Origin: Vitrella brassicaformis | Taxonomy: Eukaryota > Sar > Vitrellaceae | Assembly (NCBI GenBank): GCA_001179505.1 | Contig: CDMY01000742.1 | Location: 1-25,326 of the forward strand | DNA: 25,326 nucleotides | Reading direction: 5' to 3' | Part shown: one piece after another, positions 8,944-17,203 of the stretch | Position numbering within the stretch: position 1 is the stretch's first letter | Layout of the letters: every line of letters begins with the position of its first letter | Translations under genes and position numbers: made by a program | Notes under the pieces: generated by a model | The model's database searches: none | Told to the model about the DNA's origin: nothing | The model's input: the letters and a program-made list of their open reading frames with translations, nothing else

Positions 8944-9219
8944 TTATAAAAGAATAATAAACATCGTAGCATAAACACCAAAAGCAATTAATGCTCCGAT
9001 ATAAATGAAACCAAATACCGACAAAAATGTCTCCCAGATTTGATTAAATATGTCTTTAACATCATCAAGAATAACCTGTATCGGTTTAAAGATTTCTTTT
9101 ATCATATCTTCCAAAGCACCAGTAATATCAAACCCGCCACCACCTCCTCCTAAAAAACCTTTTCCTCCTCCTGTTATTAAGTCTTTGGCACTTCCTACGG
9201 GGTCAGTAATCCAATTCAT
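8944..9219 (-). CDS. Glycine-rich small membrane protein B
   Basis: This 91-aa frame has Gly-rich stretches at about residues 17-29, an amphipathic helical middle (about 32-62) and a strongly hydrophobic C-terminal segment (about 68-91). Its ATG shares a base with the stop of the upstream gene (TAATG at 9217-9221), so the two are translationally or at least transcriptionally linked. Length and layout match the neighbour at 8601-8924. A virion membrane-active role is likely but not shown. Confidence 0.65.
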   Translation of the reverse strand: MNWITDPVGSAKDLITGGGKGFLGGGGGGFDITGALEDMIKEIFKPIQVILDDVKDIFNQIWETFLSVFGFIYIGALIAFGVYATMFIILL

Positions 9220-9615
9220 TATTCAGTTATTTCTTTATAGAAACGTATATAATTACATAATTGATTTATGACAAATTCTTTATCTCCGTCAAACTCCATG
9301 TTTTCCAACACTTTCTTTACAAATTCTTCCAGTTTATTCTCATTAATTATCGGGTCAAAAATCATTAAAATGAAAAGTCTAACTCTCATTACATTATCTT
9401 TAACGAATTTTGGTGTGATTTTCATTTCAAGTAATTCATCATAACTACATTTTTTCAATTCTTCTTTTGCTCTTTCCTTTAACGCATCGGGTAATTCACC
9501 GATACAAAACTTATCTAATTTTTCTTTGTTAATTTTACTATATACGTTGTCTTTAATAAACGCCTGTAAATTTTGTCTTCTCCTTAAATAGATTAATAAA
9601 TTCTTCTGTAAACAT
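9219..9615 (-). pseudogene. Unrecognised helical protein with frameshift near its start
   Basis: The long frame (about 9570 to 9219) encodes a Lys/Glu-rich all-helical protein without Cys motifs or membrane segments. It has no good ATG of its own at the 5' end. An ATG at 9613-9615, directly behind the AT-repeat promoter, opens a frame whose first ~15 codons are coding-like. A single missing base around 9565-9575 (GACAAAATTT region) would join it to the long frame, giving about 131 aa. It heads the minus-strand cluster containing the two Gly-rich genes. The function is unknown. Confidence 0.55.
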
Positions 9616-9670
9616 TTCACTTAAATTTAAGTATATATATGTATATATATATATATATATATTAAAATTA
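9616..9670. promoter_or_regulatory. AT-repeat divergent promoter region
   Basis: A stretch of alternating TA (about 9632-9662) separates the minus-strand cluster starting at 9615 from the plus-strand gene starting at 9671. Both ATGs lie within about 20 bases of the TATATA run. It also behaves as a simple (TA)n microsatellite, so its length may vary. Confidence 0.5.
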
Positions 9671-9892
9671 ATGAATAAAAATAATAAACCGAAGTAAGAT
9701 GCTCAACGCAATCGTGATTATCAAAGAGATAGACAGCGAAAGATATATCAGAAATATCTGGAATATGAGAAAATGAAAGAAAACTATGATAAATTACTAA
9801 ATGACTACAAAACACTAATTGATAAGTATAATGATTTAACTAAAAAACAGAAACATTTAGAAATACAACTTGCTAAACTACATATTATTTAA
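9671..9892 (+). pseudogene. Small basic coiled-coil protein (bZIP-like layout), early stop
   Basis: From the ATG at 9671 the frame runs 73 codons to a TAA at 9890-9892, but codon 9 is also TAA (9695-9697). Behind the internal stop comes an Arg-rich basic segment (about codons 11-24) and then a long helix with Leu, Tyr and Ile at heptad positions (about codons 30-70). Basic region plus coiled coil resembles a bZIP DNA-binding protein, although the usual Asn-x7-Arg signature is not clear. The break may be a point mutation; otherwise translation would have to start downstream, for instance at the ATG near codon 37. Function unknown. Confidence 0.5.
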
Positions 9893-10152
9893 TTAGAATT
9901 CAGATACAGAATTACTAAATGATTTATTTTTTGAAAGGAAATATAAGACATATATAATAAAACAACTACCCAAAATGATGCCGAATGAGTTATTTATGAT
10001 GGATGATAAATTGATTTGTGATGCCATGGAAACAGATGGTGCATTTTGGTTATTTTCCTCTTCCAGTTTTTTTTGAGATTTTTTATTATTTCATCCATAT
10101 TTTCATCATTACTACTCGTATCAGGCATAGGAGGGATATTAAAATTTTCCAT
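9893..10152 (-). pseudogene. Small single-TM protein with homopolymer frameshift
   Basis: The ATG at 10150-10152 opens a frame of about 26 acidic and polar codons. At the A8 run (minus strand; T8 at 10067-10074) a one-base shift leads into a second frame with a Gln/Asn/Ser-rich stretch, one clear hydrophobic segment of ~17 residues (about 9965-9915) and a stop at 9893-9895. The two parts make about 86 aa. The straight frame instead ends at 9994 with a Lys/His-rich, non-viral-looking tail. A virion or membrane role is possible; the family is not recognised. Confidence 0.5.
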
Positions 10153-10228
10153 AATTACACGATTACTATATTTCAATACGAAAAAAAATATAAAACAATT
10201 GCAAATTAAATATAATGATATATAAAGG

Positions 10229-10809
10229 ATGCCACGAAGTAATAAAGCTTTTGATAAGTAATTGAGGATATTAAGAAATCAACCGATGATGTTGATACAT
10301 CAGATATGCTAGAAATAAATGAAGGCGAGACATCATTTAATCTTGAACAGGAGTTAGAAAAGGATATGTTGAAAGCAAAGTATAATTCCTACTGCTGTTT
10401 GTTTCCTCATAAAAACTTTCAAAAATTACAAGCAAATATAAGCATCGGAGAATTAAAAGACAGGTTAGAGTATTGCCGTCTCTCTTCACAAATGGCAACA
10501 GATGCGATAGATACATCAACCTCCTATATTATCAGTAATATAGGAATGGTTATTGAAAAATTATTGCCGAAACTGACAAAAATACCACTCGATGGATTGA
10601 CTGACATGTTAAAAGAAGATGGTAATTTTATTACGACTTTAAAGATGCTTCTAGTCGAAAATCTTGAATACATCCAAATCGATCCGAGAATTCGATTGAT
10701 TGGTCTTTTAGTCTTTGCCGTGATTAAATGTGGAATTCAAAATATGGTCAATCCGAAACCGACACCAGAAAAAACAGAAGAATTAAAAACTAAATATTCT
10801 AATATATAA
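10229..10809 (+). pseudogene. Unrecognised probable virion protein with early frameshift
   Basis: An ATG at 10229, directly behind GATATATAAAGG, opens ten coding-like codons before a TAA. The next frame, open from about 10262, continues to the TAA at 10807-10809. A single missing base near 10258-10262 would make one product of about 193 aa. If translation starts at the later ATG at 10306 the product is 167 aa and intact. The N-terminus is acidic and helical, the centre has amphipathic helices, and there is a hydrophobic segment near the C-terminus followed by a polar Pro/Lys-rich tail. It is five bases upstream of the next gene, so the two are probably co-expressed. Confidence 0.55.
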
Positions 10810-10814
10810 TTAAT

Positions 10815-11840
10815 ATGCCTCATCGTCAGAAGTGGTTAGAAACTGACAATTTAGTTGTTGATAATGTGTTTGTAGAAAAGAATTTACAAGGTATTAAAAT
10901 AGGAGATAAGACTGAATATTACGATGAAAACAAACATAACATAGCGATTATAGATGAGACAGACAATTTTAAAGTATTGGAAATACCACCTATGGAATAT
11001 ATGCCTGATGGTAGAGTAGTTAGGGATTACCAAAATTTAGAATGGGTTGTATCGGAGCGGATGAGACATAGTAATTTTGAATGGGTAGGTGATATGATGG
11101 ATTGGGCAAATGGTTATTATGAAAATCCAAGTGGTCATAATTTCGGATACTATTTAAAAGCGCATCAAGAATTAGGGATAGATATAACTGATTATGTGGA
11201 TTATGCGAAAAAATGGAAACATGAAGATTATTTAATTTATCGTTTTACTATGGGAGGAATATATATTGAAAATGGTGAATTATACTGGAAAAGAATGGTT
11301 GAGCGTGTCATTAAATACGCACCAACCGATATGTCCGAAAAATGGATTAAAGAATTTGAAGATATTACTAAAAATTCTGTTGAAGCGACTTTGGAAACTT
11401 GGGATTATACACACTCACCATCGGGAAAAATTATATACGATGTTGATAATAAGAAATATATTTGGGTAAATGATGAGACAAAAAATGAAGAAGGAGGAGT
11501 ATATGACCCTGAAACAGGTTATACTTATCCTCCTGATGATAAACCGATAGTAGGCGATACTGATTATAGTAAAAAAGGTATATTTGCTATATTTTTCATT
11601 TTCTATGACTATGTTAGACTTATCTATGATTTTTACTATGAATTTTTTGATAAAATGTTAAATTTAAGTAAATATCCTACAATCAATCGTAATTACAACC
11701 CCGATGTTTCAAAAGACGCTTTTGGTAATTTTATGAGTATGGTTTTGATTTATTATGGTAGTATTATGTCAGTAGGCTCTTTTGTTAAGATTGTACAGAG
11801 TTCATTATGCGGTGAAAAGTTTATAATAATAATATATTAA
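10815..11840 (+). CDS. Unrecognised 341-aa protein, probable virion component
   Basis: The frame is open from an ATG behind AATATATAATTAAT to a TAA. The first ~240 residues are soluble, rich in Tyr, Trp and Asp, without Cys motifs. Around residues 255-285 there is a Phe/Tyr/Ile-rich hydrophobic stretch and another at about 305-325, so the C-terminus may contact a membrane. The last few codons (ATA repeats) look unlike a natural protein end, so a late frameshift is possible. It sits in the block between the minor genes and the major capsid gene, where minor capsid or internal proteins are expected. I do not recognise the family. Confidence 0.6.
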   Translation: MPHRQKWLETDNLVVDNVFVEKNLQGIKIGDKTEYYDENKHNIAIIDETDNFKVLEIPPMEYMPDGRVVRDYQNLEWVVSERMRHSNFEWVGDMMDWANGYYENPSGHNFGYYLKAHQELGIDITDYVDYAKKWKHEDYLIYRFTMGGIYIENGELYWKRMVERVIKYAPTDMSEKWIKEFEDITKNSVEATLETWDYTHSPSGKIIYDVDNKKYIWVNDETKNEEGGVYDPETGYTYPPDDKPIVGDTDYSKKGIFAIFFIFYDYVRLIYDFYYEFFDKMLNLSKYPTINRNYNPDVSKDAFGNFMSMVLIYYGSIMSVGSFVKIVQSSLCGEKFIIIIY

Positions 11841-11847
11841 CAATAAA

Positions 11848-12114
11848 ATGTCTGATAGAGGAGCAGGAGGTTTTATAATGAACGAAATTGTATTTCCAGT
11901 TTGAGATACGCTTTACGAAATAATGTTTCGTGCGATAGATGGAGTTATGAACAATGCGTTAAAGAAATCAAACCCTGATTTAGACCCTCAACTTTCAAAA
12001 TATGGGAAGGGGAGCAGATTGTTTTTATCTTATATCGTAACTATAGTTGGGAGTGTAGTTGAAGCGGGAATAGCAATACGACTTTGGATGTTATTTGACC
12101 AATTGAGAAGATAA
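11848..12114 (+). pseudogene. Small membrane protein with in-frame TGA
   Basis: The ATG at 11848 lies eight bases after the previous stop. Codon 19 is TGA (11902-11904), after which the same frame continues to the TAA at 12112-12114, for 88 codons plus stop in all. The N-terminus is Gly-rich and the C-terminus has a hydrophobic segment (about residues 60-80). Downstream translation from the ATG at 11923 would give 63 aa. The Gly-rich start plus hydrophobic end is reminiscent of the two small membrane genes at 8601-9219. A point mutation is the simplest reading of the TGA. Confidence 0.55.
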
Positions 12115-12160
12115 ATAAATTATTTATTTTTTTATATAAGATATATATAACTAATTTAGA

Positions 12161-12658
12161 ATGTCAGCAGAGTTAGAAGACCAAGCAACAAGTGGATTTG
12201 ATTTTCTTACATATTATGTAACATTCGTCCAAACTTTTGCTAAAACTAATATGAAAAGTATTATCACTTCGTCAATGGTCTGGGGCATACAGACAATAAA
12301 CCCCTATAAAAAGCAAAGACAGGAAAGATATGTAGCAGGATATAGAATATCCCCTGAAATTTATGAAGGTGTAAATTCTCTACTTACAACTTATAGTGAT
12401 GCTTTGAATGATATTTTGTTGTCACCTATTTTCTTGAATTTGCCTATGGAAAATAAACTTGTAGCATCAGGAATTAAAGGTGCGGTTTCACGAATGGTTA
12501 TGGAGTTGTTATTCAATCAAGATCCTGATTATTCACTGGCAGTGGTCTATTTCACCGCTCATGCTGGTGGTGAATTCGTAAGTGATATGATTATGGAAAA
12601 AATGACCACAACTACTCCGCCTGTCAATGAAGGAGAGAATACAGAACCATTAGCATAA
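12161..12658 (+). CDS. Unrecognised 165-aa probable virion protein
   Basis: An intact frame starts 12 bases after a TATATATAA run (about 12142-12150), itself preceded by a T7 run (12127-12133), similar to the capsid promoter. The protein is helical with a hydrophobic centre (about residues 75-135) and an acidic, Thr/Pro-rich tail, with no Cys motifs. It directly precedes the major capsid gene. I do not recognise its family. Confidence 0.65.
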   Translation: MSAELEDQATSGFDFLTYYVTFVQTFAKTNMKSIITSSMVWGIQTINPYKKQRQERYVAGYRISPEIYEGVNSLLTTYSDALNDILLSPIFLNLPMENKLVASGIKGAVSRMVMELLFNQDPDYSLAVVYFTAHAGGEFVSDMIMEKMTTTTPPVNEGENTEPLA

Positions 12659-12671
12659 ACCATAATTAATT

Positions 12672-12694
12672 AATTAATATTTTTTTTATATATA
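12672..12694 (+). promoter_or_regulatory. Candidate late promoter of the major capsid gene
   Basis: The sequence is AATTAATA, then eight T, then ATATATA. It ends 17 bases before the ATG at 12712. Exactly the same 23 bases are found at 14039-14061 before the next gene. Exact conservation between two non-coding spacers in a decayed element points to a functional motif. Confidence 0.65.
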
Positions 12695-12711
12695 ATCAGT
12701 TTATAAGTGAT

Positions 12712-13946
12712 ATGTCAAAATCTGTTGTTGAGAAGTCCCTTTCACTTCCCAAAAATACGGACTCTATTTTACAGCGATTTACTCATAGGCCAATTAAATC
12801 AAAGTCAAACCTTGTTTTTAATCTACCAAGCCGCAGTTTATCAAATACTTCAAGTTGGAACCGAAGTGAATGGCGGGTGTATCATAAAATTTCTGGGCAA
12901 ACATCGTTTTCCGGAAGTGCTGTATGGGAATTGGAGGAAAACTTTATGTTGATTGAACCATATTTAGAAATCGAATTTGAACCCTTAACGCAGACTGGTG
13001 GAACTACACAATATTATCATCGCACAGCACTACTTATCGATACTATAACTCTGTTTAGCGGGGGTGGAAGTCATCAATTAAAGCAGATAGAAGGAACTGA
13101 TTTATATTTTAGCATACTATTTTCACACACTAAAGATGCTCTACAAACGATTAATAGTTTCAGCGGATTAGAAAGCAGTGTTGAACGCTCACAGAATAAT
13201 ACCGATGGCAAACTTCGGTATTTCTTACCTTTGAAGTCAGTATTTTTCAACACCAATATTCCGCTGTGGTATTTGAAATCGAAACTTCGTCTGGTCATCA
13301 AATTCAAGGATGCTTCGGTGGCAAGTTATGGAGATGGAACATCACCTTCAACTCCGGCGATTAAACACTGCCTGCTTCATTGTCATTATATGGATTACAA
13401 CAGAAGCGTTAAACAAGCACTAATAGCAAATCGTAATATTAAACATTATCGTGTCGTTTCAAGTCATCGCACTAAACTTCATATTCCATCAGGCACCCTT
13501 TCATTTGCTGACCAATACCTAAATTTCAACCATCCATCGATCGTATTACAAAGGTTAATGCGGAAGGAGATGATGTTATTGACAACAATGTGCCTATCAA
13601 ACAATTCGTGCTAAAAGACCAGAACGGGACAATTATTAGTTATGCTTCTCCAATCGATGGTGAGTTTTGTAGGTCGGTATTAGCGTATACTCAGTGGGAC
13701 AATTTTCTGAGGAACTCGCCTTTTCTTGACGTAAATACCCTTTATTTTTTCAGTTTTGCTCAAAATCCAGCAGTCGCACTTTTGACAGGAAATAACACGG
13801 GCTGGAGACGCTTATTTTCAAATGAGAGAATTACAATCGATTTCGATAGTCCTACATCAGAAGATTATACGCTTCATCTAATTAGTTATGCGTATGAAAT
13901 GCTACAATTAAATCCTGCTAATGGAAGTTTAGTTGTCCTTTCTTGA
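12712..13946 (+). pseudogene. mcp: Major capsid protein (double jelly-roll type), one frameshift
   Basis: The first frame runs from 12712 to about 13548 and the second from about 13549 to the TGA at 13944-13946; one missing base near 13545-13552 separates them. The joined length is about 411 codons, slightly short but in range for PLV and Polinton capsid proteins. The C-terminal part has the signs I associate with the second jelly roll of PLV capsid proteins: a Tyr-Phe-Phe-Ser-Phe strand near 13740, a Gly-rich turn, a strand with Ile-Thr-Ile-Asp-Phe near 13830, and a final strand before an Asn-Gly near the end. The N-terminal half is rich in beta-strand patterns and has a Gly-rich loop near 13060. 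It forms the capsid shell. The strong promoter-like motif upstream fits high late expression. Confidence 0.8.
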
Positions 13947-14079
13947 TGTGTTTGATATTTAATTCAGTACAATATCACTTAAAGCACTTATTATAATATA
14001 ATGAATGATAGATGTTTAAGTGAATATAATTTTAATTAAATTAATATTTTTTTTATATATATAACTTTGTTAAACAGAA
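13947..14079 (+). promoter_or_regulatory. Intergenic leader between capsid gene and 14080 gene
   Basis: This AT-rich spacer holds the exact second copy of the 23-base motif at 14039-14061 (AATTAATA, T8, ATATATA). The motif ends 18 bases before the ATG at 14080. No ORF is seen in the spacer. Confidence 0.6.
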
Positions 14080-14643
14080 ATGGCAGCAGTACCAGCAGCA
14101 ACTAATATTAACCCTCAGGGTCTTGTTAATGCAGTAAGTCAATTACGTCCAGTAGTACGTCCTGGTCAAACGGCAAGAGCAACAAGAGACAGCACAATTG
14201 AACCTCATGGAATTCAAGATAGTGAGTTATATAATATTATGCAAGGCTTGGGTCATGCAAATGCTGATTATCACGCTCAACCAATTGTTAATGACAGTGG
14301 AAATATCGACAAACAAATTATTCGCTTAACTAATTATATTCGTTCTGTTACTCAACTACAAGGCTACTTGACTAATAAACTCAATGAGCTTATTCGTATT
14401 CGGTCATACATTAAAAGTACTAAAATTTATTACATAACCAAATTTATGAGACTTGGATATACTGAAAATGAAGCTGTATCTATGGCACAAGCTGTCATTA
14501 ATCCTATTGCCTCTGCTGAACTTAAAATGGATAACGAACTACTACCTGACAAATTAAGTCAGTTAGCTATGCAGACACAGAGGCAGACATACAACGACCC
14601 GAACTTGCGTCTTGGTCAAGCTCTGATAAACCAAGGGAGGTAG
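14080..14643 (+). CDS. Unrecognised 187-aa protein following the capsid gene
   Basis: The frame is intact, from ATG at 14080 to TAG. The N-terminal ~45 residues are Ala/Pro/Gln-rich and probably flexible. The rest is mainly helical, with a central region (about residues 85-140) of amphipathic helices, and no Cys pairs or membrane segment. Its position behind the major capsid gene and its identical promoter motif suggest an abundant late virion or scaffold-like protein; this is inference from context. Confidence 0.7.
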   Translation: MAAVPAATNINPQGLVNAVSQLRPVVRPGQTARATRDSTIEPHGIQDSELYNIMQGLGHANADYHAQPIVNDSGNIDKQIIRLTNYIRSVTQLQGYLTNKLNELIRIRSYIKSTKIYYITKFMRLGYTENEAVSMAQAVINPIASAELKMDNELLPDKLSQLAMQTQRQTYNDPNLRLGQALINQGR

Positions 14644-14675
14644 GCAAAAAAAAATATATATATATAATATAGAAT

Positions 14676-15631
14676 ATGAGTGCTTCTAGTGAAGATACAT
14701 TACTTCATTCTATCTATAACATGGCTAATAATTCAACACAATTAAAAGAAATACATGACTTGTACTGGGGAATGAATGATGAAGAGCGACAAAATTATGA
14801 TGCTGGCCTGAACTATCTTAAATCACATGCTGAAAGTTTACTACCAAAAACACCTTTGTTTAGTCTACACAATGTTAGTGACATACCGCCTGAACTGGAA
14901 GAAGGGCAAATGTTATTTACTTTCCCTCCAATAAACAAGAAAAAAGGATTTACTTGGGATAAAGATACCTTCTATAATTTTAAAGATAATCGTGCTTTGC
15001 TTGTTAATGTGAATGAACTTAATAAAGAAAATAACTTGATGCTTTTTTGAATGTCGTTAAAAGAAATGATATACTTAAAGGTGCATTAAATAATAGAGAT
15101 AATGGGTTTAATGTTTATTCATCCAATTTAAATAATCCAACCATTAAATCATTCTTTCAGAAATTTTTGGGTAAAAATGCTAATGTTGATTTATCTGTTC
15201 AAGAGGTTCTTAAAGTAGCGGACAGTGATGAAATACAAGACCAATTAATTAATGCTCGGTATGTTCCACCTCCACAGCAACCAGCACCACCTCCTCTTCC
15301 ACCTCAAATTCCTCCTGCTGATGGAGGCTTGCCTGAACCATTAGAAGAATCGCCTTATGAACCACAACCTGAACCGGCAGAACCGCCACCTCCTGCATTA
15401 CCCGAACCAGCACCCGAACCGCCCACTAATTTTCCACCCAATTATGAACCAGAACCTGAAACAGGAGCAAGACAAATACCACCTCCTGCACCAGAGCCAC
15501 CGCTTAATATTCCACCTGAATGGAACCCTCCTGCACCAGCCTATGGGGAGGGGAGGGCAACAACACATCGAACAACAAGAGGGCCAAGAATAGAAGATAA
15601 CATACAACCGCTACTGCAAGTCCCACGTTAA
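14676..15631 (+). pseudogene. Protein with Pro/Glu-rich tail, frame broken at a T6 run
   Basis: The first frame (14676-15050, ends TGA) and the second (about 15044-15631, ends TAA) meet at six T at 15043-15048. A one-base shift there gives a ~318-codon product. The first part is soluble, helical then mixed; the second begins with ~70 residues of normal composition and then ~90 residues dominated by Pro, Glu and Ala in loose repeats of Pro-Glu-Pro type. Such tails are extended and may mediate protein contacts. The second frame has no ATG of its own before residue-like sequence begins, so the two frames were one gene. Programmed frameshifting at the T run is possible but unproven. Its leader contains TATATATATA at about 14654-14664. 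Confidence 0.65.
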
Positions 15632-15632
15632 T

Positions 15633-16295
15633 TTATTCTATAATTCCAAACCATTTATAATCACAGTAATTCTCCTTTATTTCTGTGTTTGAACTGCGTG
15701 CATTTACTGAAACAAAACAATAATTATTAGTAGCATTATAAAAATACTTATAAAATTCTGATTTTTTCTTGCCATCATTAAATATCTCTTCGTGAAGAAT
15801 TGCCAGACTAGCATGGCCACATTGGCGTAATAAAAATGCAAAATCATAAATGCTTCTTATTAATGTTGATACTCTTTTTACAGACTGACTTATTAGAATA
15901 ATACTGACATTCATATGCCTAACAATAGTAAGTAATCTCTCAAATTCCTTGCTTCTCGTATTGTCCATCGTAGCAATACTATCATCAAGTATCATTAGCA
16001 CTCGTCTTCGCTTCTTTGTCTTCTCTTGATGTTCCGCCAACGCCTTGATTTGCTCTTCTGTTATTTTGGTCAAAACCTTATGACGCTTCACGCCAGTCTT
16101 CAACCACAGTTCAGGTTGCACCGTCACAATCACTTCATCATCAAACTTATTCCTATCCCGCAGATACCGATATAATGATAGTGCAATCAAGGTTTTTCCC
16201 GTATTTATACGTCCTGTAATTAACAATATCCAGCACTTCTTCTCGTTCGCGATCTTGTTGAATATCTCTCGGCAGTTCCGTATTTTTTCGTGCAT
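15633..16295 (-). CDS. FtsK-HerA-type DNA packaging ATPase
   Basis: The intact 220-aa product has a Walker A motif GRINTGKT at residues 28-35, a Walker B with ILDD at residues 102-105 and a following polar segment with SIILISQS at 131-138 that matches the sensor strand of this family. The length is normal for packaging ATPases of Polintons, PLVs and virophages, which pump genomic DNA into the empty capsid. The gene is convergent with the Pro/Glu-rich gene, with only one base between their stops. It lies downstream of a small minus-strand gene in what looks like a two-gene unit. It is one of the few core viral genes left undamaged. Confidence 0.92.
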   Translation of the reverse strand: MHEKIRNCREIFNKIANEKKCWILLITGRINTGKTLIALSLYRYLRDRNKFDDEVIVTVQPELWLKTGVKRHKVLTKITEEQIKALAEHQEKTKKRRRVLMILDDSIATMDNTRSKEFERLLTIVRHMNVSIILISQSVKRVSTLIRSIYDFAFLLRQCGHASLAILHEEIFNDGKKKSEFYKYFYNATNNYCFVSVNARSSNTEIKENYCDYKWFGIIE

Positions 16296-16308
16296 CTCAT
16301 TTATTAAT

Positions 16309-16497
16309 TTATATATTATTATTCTTTGATTCCATTTTTGTATTGACTGCGCGCTCTATCCGTCGAGCCACCTGCTCCGCATTCTTTACTTTCGCATTTT
16401 TCAGACGCTTTAAATAAAACTGGTAAAGTATTCTTCCATCATTATCATCGTTTGTATTTTTATTTTTTTTCAGTCGCTGAATTAGACTATTAGACAT
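16309..16497 (-). CDS. Small basic helical protein, unknown
   Basis: This 62-codon frame starts at the ATG at 16495-16497, behind an AT-rich leader with ATATAT, and stops 13 bases before the ATPase start. It is Lys/Arg/Asn-rich with a predicted helical centre and no Cys. It is the rightmost AT-rich gene; the composition changes to host-like soon afterwards. It is probably transcribed with the ATPase. No family recognised. Confidence 0.55.
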   Translation of the reverse strand: MSNSLIQRLKKNKNTNDDNDGRILYQFYLKRLKNAKVKNAEQVARRIERAVNTKMESKNNNI

Positions 16498-16645
16498 TAT
16501 ATATGATAAAATTAAAAAAACAACAACGCACTTTTAAAATTCACCGCTGTGCATCGTGACAATATGGGGCGGTATTCACCTGCCCTGCCACCACCTGTTC
16601 ATTGTTTTGCCATTCTCCACACGCCCATTCCTCATTTCCTCTCCA
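16498..16645. other. Transition from viral to host-like composition
   Basis: AT-rich DNA continues to about 16545 and is followed by GC-richer sequence. I looked for a terminal inverted repeat or a short target duplication matching the left side and found none; the true left end is not in the window. Confidence 0.4.
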
Positions 16646-16777
16646 TTGTTTTTCTCATTTGTCACGAGTAGTCTTTTCATCTCGTGTCAATCGTCTTTTG
16701 ATCTCATCCATTTGTTTTTCTCATTTGTCACGAGTAGAGTTTCTATCTCGTGTCGGTCGTTTTTTGATTTTTGAACG
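16646..16777. repeat. Tandem pair of ~66-bp repeats next to the virus edge
   Basis: Two adjacent copies start at 16646 and 16712 with the shared block TTGTTTTTCTCATTTGTCAC followed by GAGTAG, and later ATCTCGTGTC. They differ at several positions. No function is visible. Confidence 0.65.
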
Positions 16778-16939
16778 TGTCTTTTTTTTCCTCTTTTTGA
16801 GGCACAGGCAACTGAGTGCCTTTCTCCTCCTCTTTGAGCCACCTCCGTTAATACCAAACCCCGTCCACTCTCCCTGTGAGAGCTGGCCGTTAGCAGGTCT
16901 AGCCGTTCGTTTAGTCGGCTCGTATCGTAAATTCCGTAT

Positions 16940-17020
16940 ACCATCCCCCTCCCAAGATTTGAACCTCTGCGGTAATGAATGGCATAAACCCAGTTTTCCC
17001 ACTGAACTATGGTGGCAGGC
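16940..17020 (-). repeat. tRNA-derived SINE-like element or tRNA pseudogene
   Basis: On the minus strand TAGTTCAGTGG (17009-16999) is a perfect RNA polymerase III A box and GGTTCAAATCT (16965-16955) a good B box at tRNA-like spacing. The anticodon stem can form, but the T stem and acceptor stem do not pair properly, so this is not a functional tRNA. Confidence 0.5.
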
Positions 17021-17203
17021 GTCGGGGGGGGTCTGCTTAGTATGGAGGAGGTGGTAAATCACTTAGTATGCTGGTAAATCACTTATTAAGCTCGCATCGT
17101 CTTTTCAGCGGGTCTCTTGTCGTTTCTGACGTCGCATCTGCCAGTTTCGCTTGTCGGTTGAGTTCCAGTCAACGTTTCCTCTGTTTTCATCCATTGGCAA
17201 GCG

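Noticed and set aside
9627-9815. Minus-strand 62-codon ORF
   Set aside because: It is the shadow of the plus-strand coiled-coil gene and ends in TA-repeat translation.
4998-11904. TGA read as Trp (alternative genetic code)
   Set aside because: All three in-frame TGA are single events while TGG is used many times in the same genes. In AT-rich DNA with TGA as Trp one would expect TGA to be common. The capsid gene also appears to end in TGA, and an in-frame TAA occurs at 9695.
236-16550. Terminal inverted repeats of the provirus
   Set aside because: No matching inverted sequence was found by eye between the two AT/GC transitions; the left end is not in the window.
16940-17020. Functional tRNA gene
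   Set aside because: A and B boxes are good, but the T stem and acceptor stem do not pair.
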